A stretch of DNA of 62,406 nucleotides, taken from NCBI RefSeq assembly GCF_022179405.1, contig NZ_BPQT01000003.1:1-62406 (forward strand). Direction: 5' to 3'. Of the stretch, positions 54,876 to 62,406 are shown in pieces. A program made the translations under genes and the position numbers. Numbering within the stretch: position 1 is the first letter of the stretch; each line of letters starts with the position of its first letter. The DNA comes from Methylobacterium marchantiae. Its GTDB lineage: Bacteria; Pseudomonadota; Alphaproteobacteria; Rhizobiales; Beijerinckiaceae. The notes under the pieces are model-generated. The model made no database searches, was not told the origin of the DNA, and was given only the letters and a program-made list of their open reading frames with translations.

Positions 54876-56468
54876 ATGGCTGCTCCCAAGGTGCTCATTT
54901 CCGATTCGCTCTCGAACGCGGCCGTCCAGATCTTCCGTGACCGCGGAATCGACGTCGATTTCTTCCCCAACCTCGGCAAGGACAAGGACCGCTTCGCCGC
55001 GGTGATCGGCCATTACGATGGCCTCGCCATCCGCTCGGCCACCAAGGTCACCCAGAAGGTGCTGGCGCAGACCACCCGGCTGAAGGTCATCGGCCGGGCC
55101 GGGATCGGCGTCGACAATGTCGACGTTCCCGCCGCCACGGCGCGCGGCGTCATCGTGATGAACACGCCGTTCGGCAATTCCATCACCACCGCCGAACATG
55201 CGGTGGCGATGATGTTCGCCCTCGCGCGGCAGATCCCGCAGGCGGATGCCTCGACCCAGGCCGGCAAGTGGGAGAAGAACCGCTTCATGGGTGTCGAGAT
55301 GACGGGCAAGACCCTCGGCATCATCGGCTGCGGCAATATCGGCGCCATCGTCGCCGACCGCGGCATCGGCCTCAAGCTGAAGGTGGTGGCCTACGATCCC
55401 TACCTCTCGCCCGAGCGCGCCCTCGAAATCGGCGTGGAGAAGGTCGAGCTCGACGCCCTGCTGGCGCGTGCGGACATCATCACCCTGCACGTGCCGATGA
55501 CCGACAAGACCCGCAACATCCTGTCGGCCGAGAACCTGGCGAAGACGAAACCCGGCGTGCGCATCGTCAATTGCGCCCGCGGCGGCCTCGTGGACGAGGT
55601 GGCGCTCCGGGCCGCCCTCGATTCCGGTCATGTGGCGGGCGCGGCCTTCGACGTCTTCATCGAGGAGCCGGCGAACACCAACCCGCTCTTCGGGCATCCC
55701 AACGTGATCTGCACGCCGCATCTCGGCGCCTCCACCAACGAGGCCCAGGAGAACGTCGCCCTGCAGGTCGCCGAGCAGATGTCCGACTACCTGATGACCG
55801 GCGCCATCACCAACGCGATCAACTTCCCGTCCATTTCCGCGGACGAGGCTCCCCGGTTGAAGCCGTTCGTGGCGCTCGCCGAGAAGCTCGGCTCGTTCCT
55901 AGGCCAGCTCACCGACGCGCCGATCAAGGGCATCCGCATCACCTACGAAGGGGCCGTCGCCGGCATGAACACCCGCGCGTTGACGGCCGCCGCGGTGACC
56001 GGCGCACTGCGGCCGTTCCTGCAGGACATCAACATGGTCTCGGCCCCCGCTCTGGCGCGCGAACGCGGCATCGTGGTGGACGAGATCAAGCGCGAGGGTG
56101 GTGCCAGCGACTACGAATCGGTGGTGCGCATCACCGTCGATGCCGAGGACATGCCGCGCGACGCCGCCGGCACGGTGTTCCACGACGGCAAGCCGCGGAT
56201 CATCGAGATCCGGTCCATCGCCATCGACGCCGCCTTCGCGCCGCACATGCTCTACGTGCGCAACCACGACAAGCCGGGCTTCATCGGCCGGCTCGGCACC
56301 ATCCTCGGCGAGGCCGGCGTCAACGTCGCCACGTTCAATCTCGGCCGCGAGGAAGAGGGCGGCAACGCCATCTGCTTCTGCGCCATCGACGCGCCGATCT
56401 CGGACAGCGTGCGCGCGGAGATCGAGGCGATCCCGCAGGTGAAGCGGGTGCGGCCGGTGAGCTTCTGA
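54876..56468 (+). CDS. serA: D-3-phosphoglycerate dehydrogenase, long form
   Basis: A 530-residue NAD enzyme that starts serine biosynthesis. Substrate domain AAPKVLISDSLSNAAVQIF; NAD site LGIIGCGNIGAIVADRGIG; catalytic R-E-H context with INCARGGLVDE-type RIVNCARGG and CTPHLGASTNEAQEN. After the catalytic region come an intervening ASB-like domain and a C-terminal ACT domain (LYVRNHDKPGFIGRLGTILG), so serine feedback is possible. GGAGG sits close to the ATG. Confidence 0.97.
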   Translation: MAAPKVLISDSLSNAAVQIFRDRGIDVDFFPNLGKDKDRFAAVIGHYDGLAIRSATKVTQKVLAQTTRLKVIGRAGIGVDNVDVPAATARGVIVMNTPFGNSITTAEHAVAMMFALARQIPQADASTQAGKWEKNRFMGVEMTGKTLGIIGCGNIGAIVADRGIGLKLKVVAYDPYLSPERALEIGVEKVELDALLARADIITLHVPMTDKTRNILSAENLAKTKPGVRIVNCARGGLVDEVALRAALDSGHVAGAAFDVFIEEPANTNPLFGHPNVICTPHLGASTNEAQENVALQVAEQMSDYLMTGAITNAINFPSISADEAPRLKPFVALAEKLGSFLGQLTDAPIKGIRITYEGAVAGMNTRALTAAAVTGALRPFLQDINMVSAPALARERGIVVDEIKREGGASDYESVVRITVDAEDMPRDAAGTVFHDGKPRIIEIRSIAIDAAFAPHMLYVRNHDKPGFIGRLGTILGEAGVNVATFNLGREEEGGNAICFCAIDAPISDSVRAEIEAIPQVKRVRPVSF

Positions 56469-56725
56469 ACGACCGTTCGCGCGCCGCCTCGTTTCGGGCG
56501 GCGTGCGAGAGGGAAATCCGGAGGTTGCGGAGTGTCGACAGGTCGGCGGCGAGGGCCCATTCCTCGGTGCCGCCACCGCGAACACACTCGACATTCGTTC
56601 CGGTCGAACGAGCATCGGCATGTCGGACGATACGATTCCTGCGGTGCGGCACCGTCCCGATCGATCGTGGATGAGAGCGACGGCCCAGGCCTGTCCATGC
56701 CATTGTCGGCCCCGCAGGCAGGACG

Positions 56726-56926
56726 TCACCGCTTCCGATCGGTCTCCAGCTGCGCCATGAGTTCGGCGAGCCTGGGGTCCAGGGGCTCATCGATGACCGG
56801 CTCGTACAGAGCCTGAAGCTCCTCGCCGAGGCGCCTCCTTGCCGTCTCGTTCAACGTGCCGTTCAGCATCGTCGCACTGGGCCGGGGCCTTGGTCGAATG
56901 GGCTCGTGGTATTCGTCGATGAGCAT
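56726..56926 (-). CDS. NepR-family anti-sigma factor (orphan copy)
   Basis: A 66-residue protein whose C-terminal half fits NepR: RRRLGEELQALYEPVIDEPL followed by DPRLAELMAQLE, the Gly-x2-Leu-x3-Tyr-x2-Val-x3-Pro spacing used to bind EcfG-type sigma factors. The N-terminus is disordered and proline-rich. ATG chosen with GGAG just upstream; a GTG two codons before is possible. NepR normally lies beside phyR and ecfG, which are absent here, so this looks like an additional or orphan copy. Confidence 0.72.
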   Translation of the reverse strand: MLIDEYHEPIRPRPRPSATMLNGTLNETARRRLGEELQALYEPVIDEPLDPRLAELMAQLETDRKR

Positions 56927-57094
56927 CGCCACTCCTTAGCCGGACCAAGAAGTGTGAACGCGGCCGGGGGAGGAATGTTCATTCTGCAAGGGGCGCTTCT
57001 TGCACGAACTGCTCCTTGCAAGGGTCGTTTCCTGCCGGGGCCGTCTGAGCATCGCCGGCCTCGGCCAGCTCCGAAGAGCCCGCGACGTCCGGCT

Positions 57095-57382
57095 TCAGGC
57101 TGCGCGCGCCTTGCCGCCCTGCCCTGCCTCTTCGGCCTGGTCGCGTTCGGCTTGCGCGGCGATCCCACGAAGGGCCGCCACCATGGCATCCGCCTGCTCG
57201 TCCAGATCGGCCGTGCTCTGCCATTCGGGACCACGCCGACGCGCGATGTGGAACGCCGCCAGCAGCGCGCACAGGCTGCCCCCGAAAGGTGCGGCGATGG
57301 CCGATGCGACGGGGCCGAACGGCATCACTATCGACGCCGTCGCGGCACCACCGCCGATCGCTGCGAACATCAAGGGGATCAT
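57095..57382 (-). CDS. Small membrane protein of unknown function
   Basis: A 95-residue protein with one or two glycine-rich hydrophobic segments (LMFAAIGGGAATASIVMPF, ASAIAAPFGGSLCALLAAF) and a charged C-terminus. CGGAGG lies five bases before the ATG. Unknown family. It is upstream of the NepR-like gene on the same strand, 170 bases away. Confidence 0.6.
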   Translation of the reverse strand: MIPLMFAAIGGGAATASIVMPFGPVASAIAAPFGGSLCALLAAFHIARRRGPEWQSTADLDEQADAMVAALRGIAAQAERDQAEEAGQGGKARAA

Positions 57383-57516
57383 GAGGCCTCCGGCGCCTGA
57401 GAGTATGCCCGAAAGCGGGCTCCCGGCCCCGGACTGATCGCGATCATGGATAGCGCTTCGTTAAGAATGCGATCGCGGGCGTGATTCTCCGGACGGGTTC
57501 CGGCGACCGGCCCCCG

Positions 57517-57882
57517 TCATTGCGACGGGTCGTGCGACGGGTCGGAGCCGCCTTCGACGCCCGACGCGTAGGCGTTGATGATCGCACCCACGAGCCCGGG
57601 AAAACGTGCGTTCACCTCGTCCAGCCGCAGGTAATTGCGCATCTGCACGCCGTGACGCTCGCTGCGGATCAGTCCGGCTTCCCGCAAGATCTTGAAATGG
57701 TTCGACAGCGACGATTTGGGGATCACCCGATCGCCCAAGGCCGCGACCGACGAACAGGCTTTGCCGCCGCCTTCCTGCAGGATGTTGACGAGGATCGCCG
57801 CGCGGTTGGGATCGGACAGCGCGTGAAGGATCGCCTCCGGCGCGACGTCTTCGATAGCGGGGTGAAAGAGCGGTCTCATCAC
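57517..57882 (-). CDS. ArsR-family winged-helix repressor
   Basis: A 121-residue regulator with LHALSDPNRAAILVNILQEG and the recognition helix SLSNHFKILREAGLIRSERHG. It lacks the ArsR metal-site Cys-x-Cys; the one Cys (GKACSSVAAL) lies just ahead of the DNA-binding helices, so a redox or electrophile signal is possible. It is divergent from an SDR gene across a 112-base region with a clear palindrome, indicating autoregulation and control of the redox genes. Confidence 0.92.
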   Translation of the reverse strand: MMRPLFHPAIEDVAPEAILHALSDPNRAAILVNILQEGGGKACSSVAALGDRVIPKSSLSNHFKILREAGLIRSERHGVQMRNYLRLDEVNARFPGLVGAIINAYASGVEGGSDPSHDPSQ

Positions 57883-57913
57883 CGATCCATAACGGAGCTT
57901 GACGTGTCGTTCA

Positions 57914-57936
57914 ATAGTTCTATTTTATCGAACTAT
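57914..57936. promoter_or_regulatory. Predicted operator of the ArsR-family repressor
   Basis: ATAGTTC, nine bases (TATTTTATC), GAACTAT: a perfect 7-bp inverted repeat with AT-rich centre, in the middle of the divergent region and overlapping the likely promoter. The TAGTTC/GAACTA half-site is of the kind bound by HTH regulators of quinone or aldehyde response genes. Confidence 0.75.
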
Positions 57937-57994
57937 GGGACTAAGGCAGCCGTTCCGGTGCCGGCCCAAGGGCGAGCAACACAAGGTAGCAGAC

Positions 57995-58741
57995 ATGACC
58001 AGACTCCATGGCAAGGTCGCCGTCGTCACAGGCGCGTCGAAGGGGATCGGTGCAGGGATCGCCAAGGCCCTGGCGAGGGACGGCGCGGCGGTCGTCGTCA
58101 ATTATGCATCGGGCAAGGAAGGCGCGGACGCCGTCGTGGCGGCCATCAATTCGGCCGGGGGCAAGGCCGTCGCGGTCAAGGGCGATGTCTCCAAAGCCGC
58201 CGACGCGCAGGGCCTGATCGAGGCCGCATTGTCCAGTTTCGGAGGGCTCGACATCCTGGTCAACAATTCCGGCATCTTTGAATTCTCGCCGGTGGAGGCC
58301 GTGACCGAGGAGCATTACCGCCGCCAGTTCGACGTCAACGTGCTGGGTGTTCTCCTGACGACGCAGGCGGCGACGAAGCACCTCCGGGAAGGCGGCAGCG
58401 TCATCAACATCTCGTCGTCGATCACCAGCCTGCGCTCGCCGGGAACGGCGGTCTACACCGCGACCAAAGCGGCGGTGAATGCGATCTCGGACGTTCTCGT
58501 CAAGGAACTCGCCCCGCGCAAGATCCGCGTCAACGTGGTGAGCCCCGGCTTCGTGGTCACGGAAGGCACCGTGACCGCCGGCATCGCCGGATCGGAGATG
58601 GAAACCGGCATCGTCTCGCAGACACCGCTCGGCCGTGCCGGCGCTCCCGACGACATCGCCGAGGTCGTCGCGTTTCTCGCCTCCGACGAGGCGCGCTTCG
58701 TCACGGGTGAGAACATCTTCGCGAGTGGCGGTCTGCGCTGA
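57995..58741 (+). CDS. Short-chain dehydrogenase/reductase
   Basis: A 248-residue classical SDR. KVAVVTGASKGIGAGIAKAL (TGxxxGxG), ILVNNSGIFEF, catalytic Ser in INISSSITSL and Tyr-x3-Lys in YTATKAAVNA. C-terminal PLGRAGAPDDIAEVVAFLAS is typical. It prefers NADP(H) judging by NYASGKEG after beta-2. It is first of two redox genes under the divergent ArsR repressor. Confidence 0.92.
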   Translation: MTRLHGKVAVVTGASKGIGAGIAKALARDGAAVVVNYASGKEGADAVVAAINSAGGKAVAVKGDVSKAADAQGLIEAALSSFGGLDILVNNSGIFEFSPVEAVTEEHYRRQFDVNVLGVLLTTQAATKHLREGGSVINISSSITSLRSPGTAVYTATKAAVNAISDVLVKELAPRKIRVNVVSPGFVVTEGTVTAGIAGSEMETGIVSQTPLGRAGAPDDIAEVVAFLASDEARFVTGENIFASGGLR

Positions 58742-58866
58742 CCGCCGTCGCGATCGGCGGCCGACCGGCATTCGGTCGGCCGCCGATGACCCCGCCATCT
58801 CGAACAACAACGGCACAGGTCTTCCGGCAAGCGGCGACGGACCGACGCCAAGAAGGAGACACGACG

Positions 58867-59778
58867 ATGAAAGCCGTCCAGTATTCGGAATATGGAACGC
58901 CCGATATCCTGCGCTTCGTCGAGATCGACGCGCCACATGCCGGCCCCGGTCAGATCCGCATCACCGTGAAGGCCGCCGGGGTGAACCCGTTGGACTGGAA
59001 GCTGCGGTCGGGACTGTATCGTGATTTCATGCCGATCGCGTTTCCCTCCGGTGTCGGTGCCGAAGCGGCGGGGATCGTCGACGAGGTCGGCGACGGTGTT
59101 TCCGATGTCTCGATCGGCGACGCGGTGTTCGGTCTCGCCGTTTGGCGGACGGCCATGGCCGAGCAGGCCGTGCTGACCCGTTGGGCACGGATGCCGGACG
59201 GCATGTCCTTCGAAGTCGCCGGCGCCCTGCCGATCATCGCCGAGTCGGCGACGCGTATCCTCGACCTGGTCTCGATCGAATCCGGCGAGACTTTGCTGGT
59301 GGCGGGCGCCGCGGGCGGCGTCGGCACCGCCGTCATCCAGCTCGCTCGCCATCGCGGTGTGACCGTGATCGGCACCGCGAGCGCACCGAAACACGGGTAT
59401 CTGCGCGAACTCGGTGCGATACCGACGACGTATGAACCCGGCCTGTCGGCACGTATACGCGAACTCGCGCCACAGGGTGTCGACGCGGCGCTCGATCTCG
59501 CGGGCGCGGGGAACATCCCGGAATTGGTCGAGATCGTCGGCAATGGGTTACGCGTCCTCTCGATCGCCGACATCGACGCTCCGAAATACGGGGCACTCGT
59601 CACGACATCGCAGGGCGAGCATCCGGAAATAGCCTTGGCGAACGTCGCGCGGCTCTATGCCGAAGGCACGTTCCGCCTGCCGATCGAACGAACCTTCCCG
59701 TTCGAGCGGATCGCCGAAGCGCAGGAACGCAGTTCGACCGGGCGGGTGGCCGGCAAGCTCGTCATCGCAATGACCTGA
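58867..59778 (+). CDS. NADP-dependent quinone oxidoreductase, MDR family
   Basis: A 303-residue zinc-free medium-chain reductase. Opening MKAVQYSEYGTPDILRF; AAGVNPLDWKLRSG; cofactor loop LLVAGAAGGVGTAVIQLARH with TASAPKHGY. Likely reduces quinones or alpha,beta-unsaturated carbonyls. AAGGAG stands before the ATG. 125 bases after the SDR gene, same direction. Confidence 0.92.
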   Translation: MKAVQYSEYGTPDILRFVEIDAPHAGPGQIRITVKAAGVNPLDWKLRSGLYRDFMPIAFPSGVGAEAAGIVDEVGDGVSDVSIGDAVFGLAVWRTAMAEQAVLTRWARMPDGMSFEVAGALPIIAESATRILDLVSIESGETLLVAGAAGGVGTAVIQLARHRGVTVIGTASAPKHGYLRELGAIPTTYEPGLSARIRELAPQGVDAALDLAGAGNIPELVEIVGNGLRVLSIADIDAPKYGALVTTSQGEHPEIALANVARLYAEGTFRLPIERTFPFERIAEAQERSSTGRVAGKLVIAMT

Positions 59779-60055
59779 TAAAAGCGGGGTCGAGGGCGAG
59801 ACGAAGCGCTCCACGATGTATGAACGACGAACGGACCCGCCTACAGTCTCGACCCGAAAGACCGTGAGGCTGCTTCAATGCTGCCGTATACCGTGCCTGT
59901 GATCCGACTCGAGGGGGCGCGGCTCCAGCCGCACCCCTTGCCTCGACCGTGGAAAGTTTGGGCAGACATCGAGGAGCGCCCCTGTGATACTGGATCCGTG
60001 AGCTGCCGAAGCATGAGACTTCACAATCCAGTGCAGCCTGGGATGAGGAAGTATC
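59779..60055. other. Intergenic region before the AraC-type regulator
   Basis: About 280 bases without a supported gene. A short frame beginning near 59878 has no ribosome site or protein-like composition. Promoter elements were not clear. Confidence 0.4.
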
Positions 60056-60919
60056 GTGGCATATGTCCGTAACGCCCCTGGTAAGCGGCTCGATTACCCG
60101 GATGAGCTGGAGATCATTTCGTCCAGCAGAAATTCGCGCTGGGAAGGCGGGAAGTTTCAAGAGTCCCGCCTTCCTTATGCCGGATCGTTCGGGAATCCGC
60201 TCGGCGAGAGCGATTCCGACCTGGGTATCGTCTGGGTCCACGAGGGAATGGAAGTGAGACTCAACGGCGCCAGGAGCTTCTCGCCGCTGAAGCAACAGCC
60301 TTTATTGTACATGCCGCACGAGGAAAACTACGGAGACTGGAGAGGAGCCGCACGCAAATTTTCGCTCTACATGTCCGCTGATTTTACGCAGCATTCCTTG
60401 CACCGCAGATTTCTGGATCGACCCGACTGTGATCGCCTCGGATTCCTGCCGGGACTCGCACATCTCCTGAACGTTCTCCATTGCGATGTGATCGCGGGAA
60501 CCCCCGCCGGGCCGTCCCTCGGGGAAGCGGTGATGCTGCAGGTTCTCCAACTGCTGTTCCCGGACGATGAACGGCGGGCGGACCTCGAGCAGAGGAGCAT
60601 CACGCCGTCCCAGGTGGATCGAGCCTGCGAGATCATCGAAGCGCGCCTGTCGTCCCAGCTCAACCTGATGATCCTGGCGCAATCGGTCGATATGAGCACG
60701 CGGCACTTCACGCGTGCGTTTCGTCGGGCGACCGGGCACAGCCCGCACGCTTACATCACGCACCGGCGCCTGACGCGCGCGCAGGACCTGATGCAACAGG
60801 GAAGCCTGACCTTGGCGGAGATCGCCGAGCGCGTCGGTTTCTCCAGCCACGCGCATATGACGGCCACGTTCCGCAAGATTCTCGACAAGCCTCCATCCCA
60901 TTTCAGCGACAGGCATTAA
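60056..60919 (+). CDS. AraC/XylS-family transcriptional regulator
   Basis: A 287-residue regulator. The C-terminal 100 residues hold the two helix-turn-helix units: LNLMILAQSVDMSTRHFTRAFRRATG and TLAEIAERVGFSSHAHMTATFRK. The N-terminal domain is unlike the usual cupin sensor and is of unknown ligand. GTG start with GAGGAAG seven bases upstream. No obvious target gene adjoining, although the secreted protein follows. Confidence 0.92.
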   Translation: MAYVRNAPGKRLDYPDELEIISSSRNSRWEGGKFQESRLPYAGSFGNPLGESDSDLGIVWVHEGMEVRLNGARSFSPLKQQPLLYMPHEENYGDWRGAARKFSLYMSADFTQHSLHRRFLDRPDCDRLGFLPGLAHLLNVLHCDVIAGTPAGPSLGEAVMLQVLQLLFPDDERRADLEQRSITPSQVDRACEIIEARLSSQLNLMILAQSVDMSTRHFTRAFRRATGHSPHAYITHRRLTRAQDLMQQGSLTLAEIAERVGFSSHAHMTATFRKILDKPPSHFSDRH

Positions 60920-61048
60920 CGTTTGTCACAGAAGCCACGAAGGTTTGGCTCGATCCTGAAAGCCATGTCCCGGACTCGAAAAAGGCAGATGGCCTCAGCT
61001 TGCTAGTATCCCGATGCTAATAGAAACGGCATCGAGGGAGCTATACGC

Positions 61049-61411
61049 ATGCGGGCGTACTTGAAGTTGGCTTTCGTCCTTACGGCGGCACTATTAGGTT
61101 CGCCCGCCGCGCAGGCACAGAGTTTCGGCAATACCTGCTTCTTCGGAGACGGTCTCAACGATTGTCGCAACCTCGGCAGGACAACCCAGGGCGGCAGAGT
61201 TCCCAACCGGTCCGATCAACTCCCGCCCGCGATCGGTGCGCAGTACATGCCCACGAACAGTTCGACTGTCGCAATGGGCGGAGCGGCCGGTCAGCCCTTC
61301 TCCATCGACCTGGGCAACGGCCTCGGCGGCGTGGTCTCCGGCTCGTCCACCCTTGGCCGCTCGTGTGGCGATGGCCGCACCGTCAGCGCCGGGCTTCGCG
61401 ACCGCGTCTGA
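61049..61411 (+). CDS. Small secreted protein of unknown function
   Basis: A 120-residue protein. Sec signal peptide RAYLKLAFVLTAALLGSPAAQAQ with cleavage after AQA, then a Cys-containing mature part (NTCFFGDGLNDCR, LGRSCGDGRT) poor in charged residues. GAGGGAG lies ahead of the ATG. Not recognised. Confidence 0.72.
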   Translation: MRAYLKLAFVLTAALLGSPAAQAQSFGNTCFFGDGLNDCRNLGRTTQGGRVPNRSDQLPPAIGAQYMPTNSSTVAMGGAAGQPFSIDLGNGLGGVVSGSSTLGRSCGDGRTVSAGLRDRV

Positions 61412-61557
61412 ACCCGTTCGTCCCCGAAGTCCCGTCTCGGGGGCGCGCCGTCGCCCGGCCTCACGGCCGGACATCTCTTTCATCCGCAATAAAGCCGGAG
61501 TGTCATTCCTTGAGCCGAACGATCACAGCGCATCCCTCGAAGGACGCAACGCCACCC

Positions 61558-62406
61558 ATGAGTGCGGGCGAGAAGAAGGTCATTCTCGCCTCGTCCCTCG
61601 GTACCGTGTTCGAATGGTACGATTTTTATCTGTACGGATCGCTGGCGGCGATCATCGGGGCGCAGTTCTTCTCGGCCTATCCGGAAGCGACGCGCAACGT
61701 GTTCGCGCTGCTGGCCTTCGCCGCCGGCTTCCTGGTGCGTCCCTTCGGCGCCCTGGTGTTCGGCCGCCTCGGCGATCTGGTCGGGCGCAAGTACACCTTC
61801 CTCGTCACCATCCTGATCATGGGCATCTCGACCTTCGTGGTCGGCCTGCTGCCCTCCTACGCGACGATGAACGAGTACGGCGTCGGCTGGGTCGCCCCCG
61901 TGGCGCTGCTGGCCCTGCGCATGCTCCAGGGCCTGGCGCTCGGCGGTGAGTACGGCGGAGCGGCGGTCTACGTGGCCGAGCACGCCCCCCCCGGACGACG
62001 CGGCTTCTACACCGCCTTCATCCAGACCACGGCGACCCTCGGCCTGCTGCTCTCGCTGATGGTGATCCTGTTCACGCAGATCTACGTCAACGCGAACTAC
62101 GCCTCCGTGGCCACGACGCTCGCCGACGGCTCGGCCGGCACGATCACGCCCTTCGCCGCCTGGGGCTGGCGCATCCCGTTCCTGGTCTCGATCGTGCTGC
62201 TCGGCGTCTCCGTCTGGATCCGCCTGCAGATGCAGGAGAGCCCGGCCTTCAAGAAAATGAAGGACGAGGGCACCGGCTCGAAGGCTCCGCTCTCGGAGGC
62301 CTTCGGCCAGTGGCGCAACGCCAAATGGGCCCTGCTCGCGCTGCTCGGCCTCACCGCCGGCCAGGCCGTGGTCTGGTACACCGGCCAGTTCTACGCGCTG
62401 TTCTTC
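61558..62406 (+). CDS. MFS transporter, metabolite:H+ symporter type (truncated by window end)
   Basis: The first 283 residues of a transporter that is still open at the right edge. MHS opening ASSLGTVFEWYDFYLYGSLA; loop 2-3 signature VRPFGALVFGRLGDLVGRK; LQGLALGGEYGGAAVYVAEH and the long periplasmic insert after helix 5 are typical of the ShiA/ProP-like branch. Substrate unknown. Confidence 0.93.
   Translation, partial: MSAGEKKVILASSLGTVFEWYDFYLYGSLAAIIGAQFFSAYPEATRNVFALLAFAAGFLVRPFGALVFGRLGDLVGRKYTFLVTILIMGISTFVVGLLPSYATMNEYGVGWVAPVALLALRMLQGLALGGEYGGAAVYVAEHAPPGRRGFYTAFIQTTATLGLLLSLMVILFTQIYVNANYASVATTLADGSAGTITPFAAWGWRIPFLVSIVLLGVSVWIRLQMQESPAFKKMKDEGTGSKAPLSEAFGQWRNAKWALLALLGLTAGQAVVWYTGQFYALFF

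Overview
The window looks like chromosomal DNA of a high-GC alphaproteobacterium in the Methylobacterium/Methylorubrum neighbourhood. The evidence is indirect: very GC-rich core genes, a formaldehyde-activating-enzyme (Fae) paralogue, a NepR-type anti-sigma factor, TadE/TadG pilus proteins, an NDUFS4-type complex I protein, serC-serA gene order behind a structured leader, and many copies of a dispersed CACCTCATCCTGAGG palindrome. No 16S gene or species marker is present, so the genus is an inference.

Layout. 0-0.6 kb: end of an IS5-family element. 0.7-9.5 kb: an MFS transporter, the cyoABCD quinol oxidase operon and its assembly factor SURF1, with an AT-rich GT29 (sialyltransferase-like) gene inserted antisense between cyoD and surf1. 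9.5-13 kb: prolyl oligopeptidase and the rplM-rpsI operon. 13.1-14.6 kb: five tandem copies of a 284-292 bp repeat. 14.6-19.6 kb: thioesterase, CoA-binding protein, an AT-rich single-gene helicase-nuclease (candidate phage defence), and an MFS transporter. 19.9-23.1 kb: two paralogous sulfhydrylases (metY, metZ) around a receiver-only response regulator. 23-36 kb: GGDEF-EAL protein, TrmJ-type methyltransferase, Fae paralogue, TadE-TadE-TadG, icd, a LOV hybrid histidine kinase and glgX. 37-41.3 kb: a minus-strand CDP-sugar operon with a GT61 glycosyltransferase. 41.7-47.4 kb: small genes, tRNA-Pro(TGG), GST, a metallo-beta-lactamase-fold protein and an LLM oxidoreductase. 47.4-53.3 kb: ffh-rpsP-rimM-trmD, interrupted by an AT-rich membrane-protein gene between ffh and rpsP and by two antisense genes between rimM and trmD. 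53.3-56.5 kb: serC and serA. 56.7-62.4 kb: NepR-like protein, a divergent ArsR/SDR-quinone oxidoreductase locus with a clear operator, an AraC regulator, a secreted protein and a truncated MFS gene.

The main theme is core housekeeping operons (cyo-surf1, ffh-rpsP, CoA-binding/MFS) that each carry one isolated AT-rich passenger gene with no neighbouring mobility gene. The strongest candidate for an undescribed system is the helicase-nuclease at 15702-18212, followed by the membrane protein inside the ffh operon at 48964-49611 and the GT29-like gene at 6946-8634.
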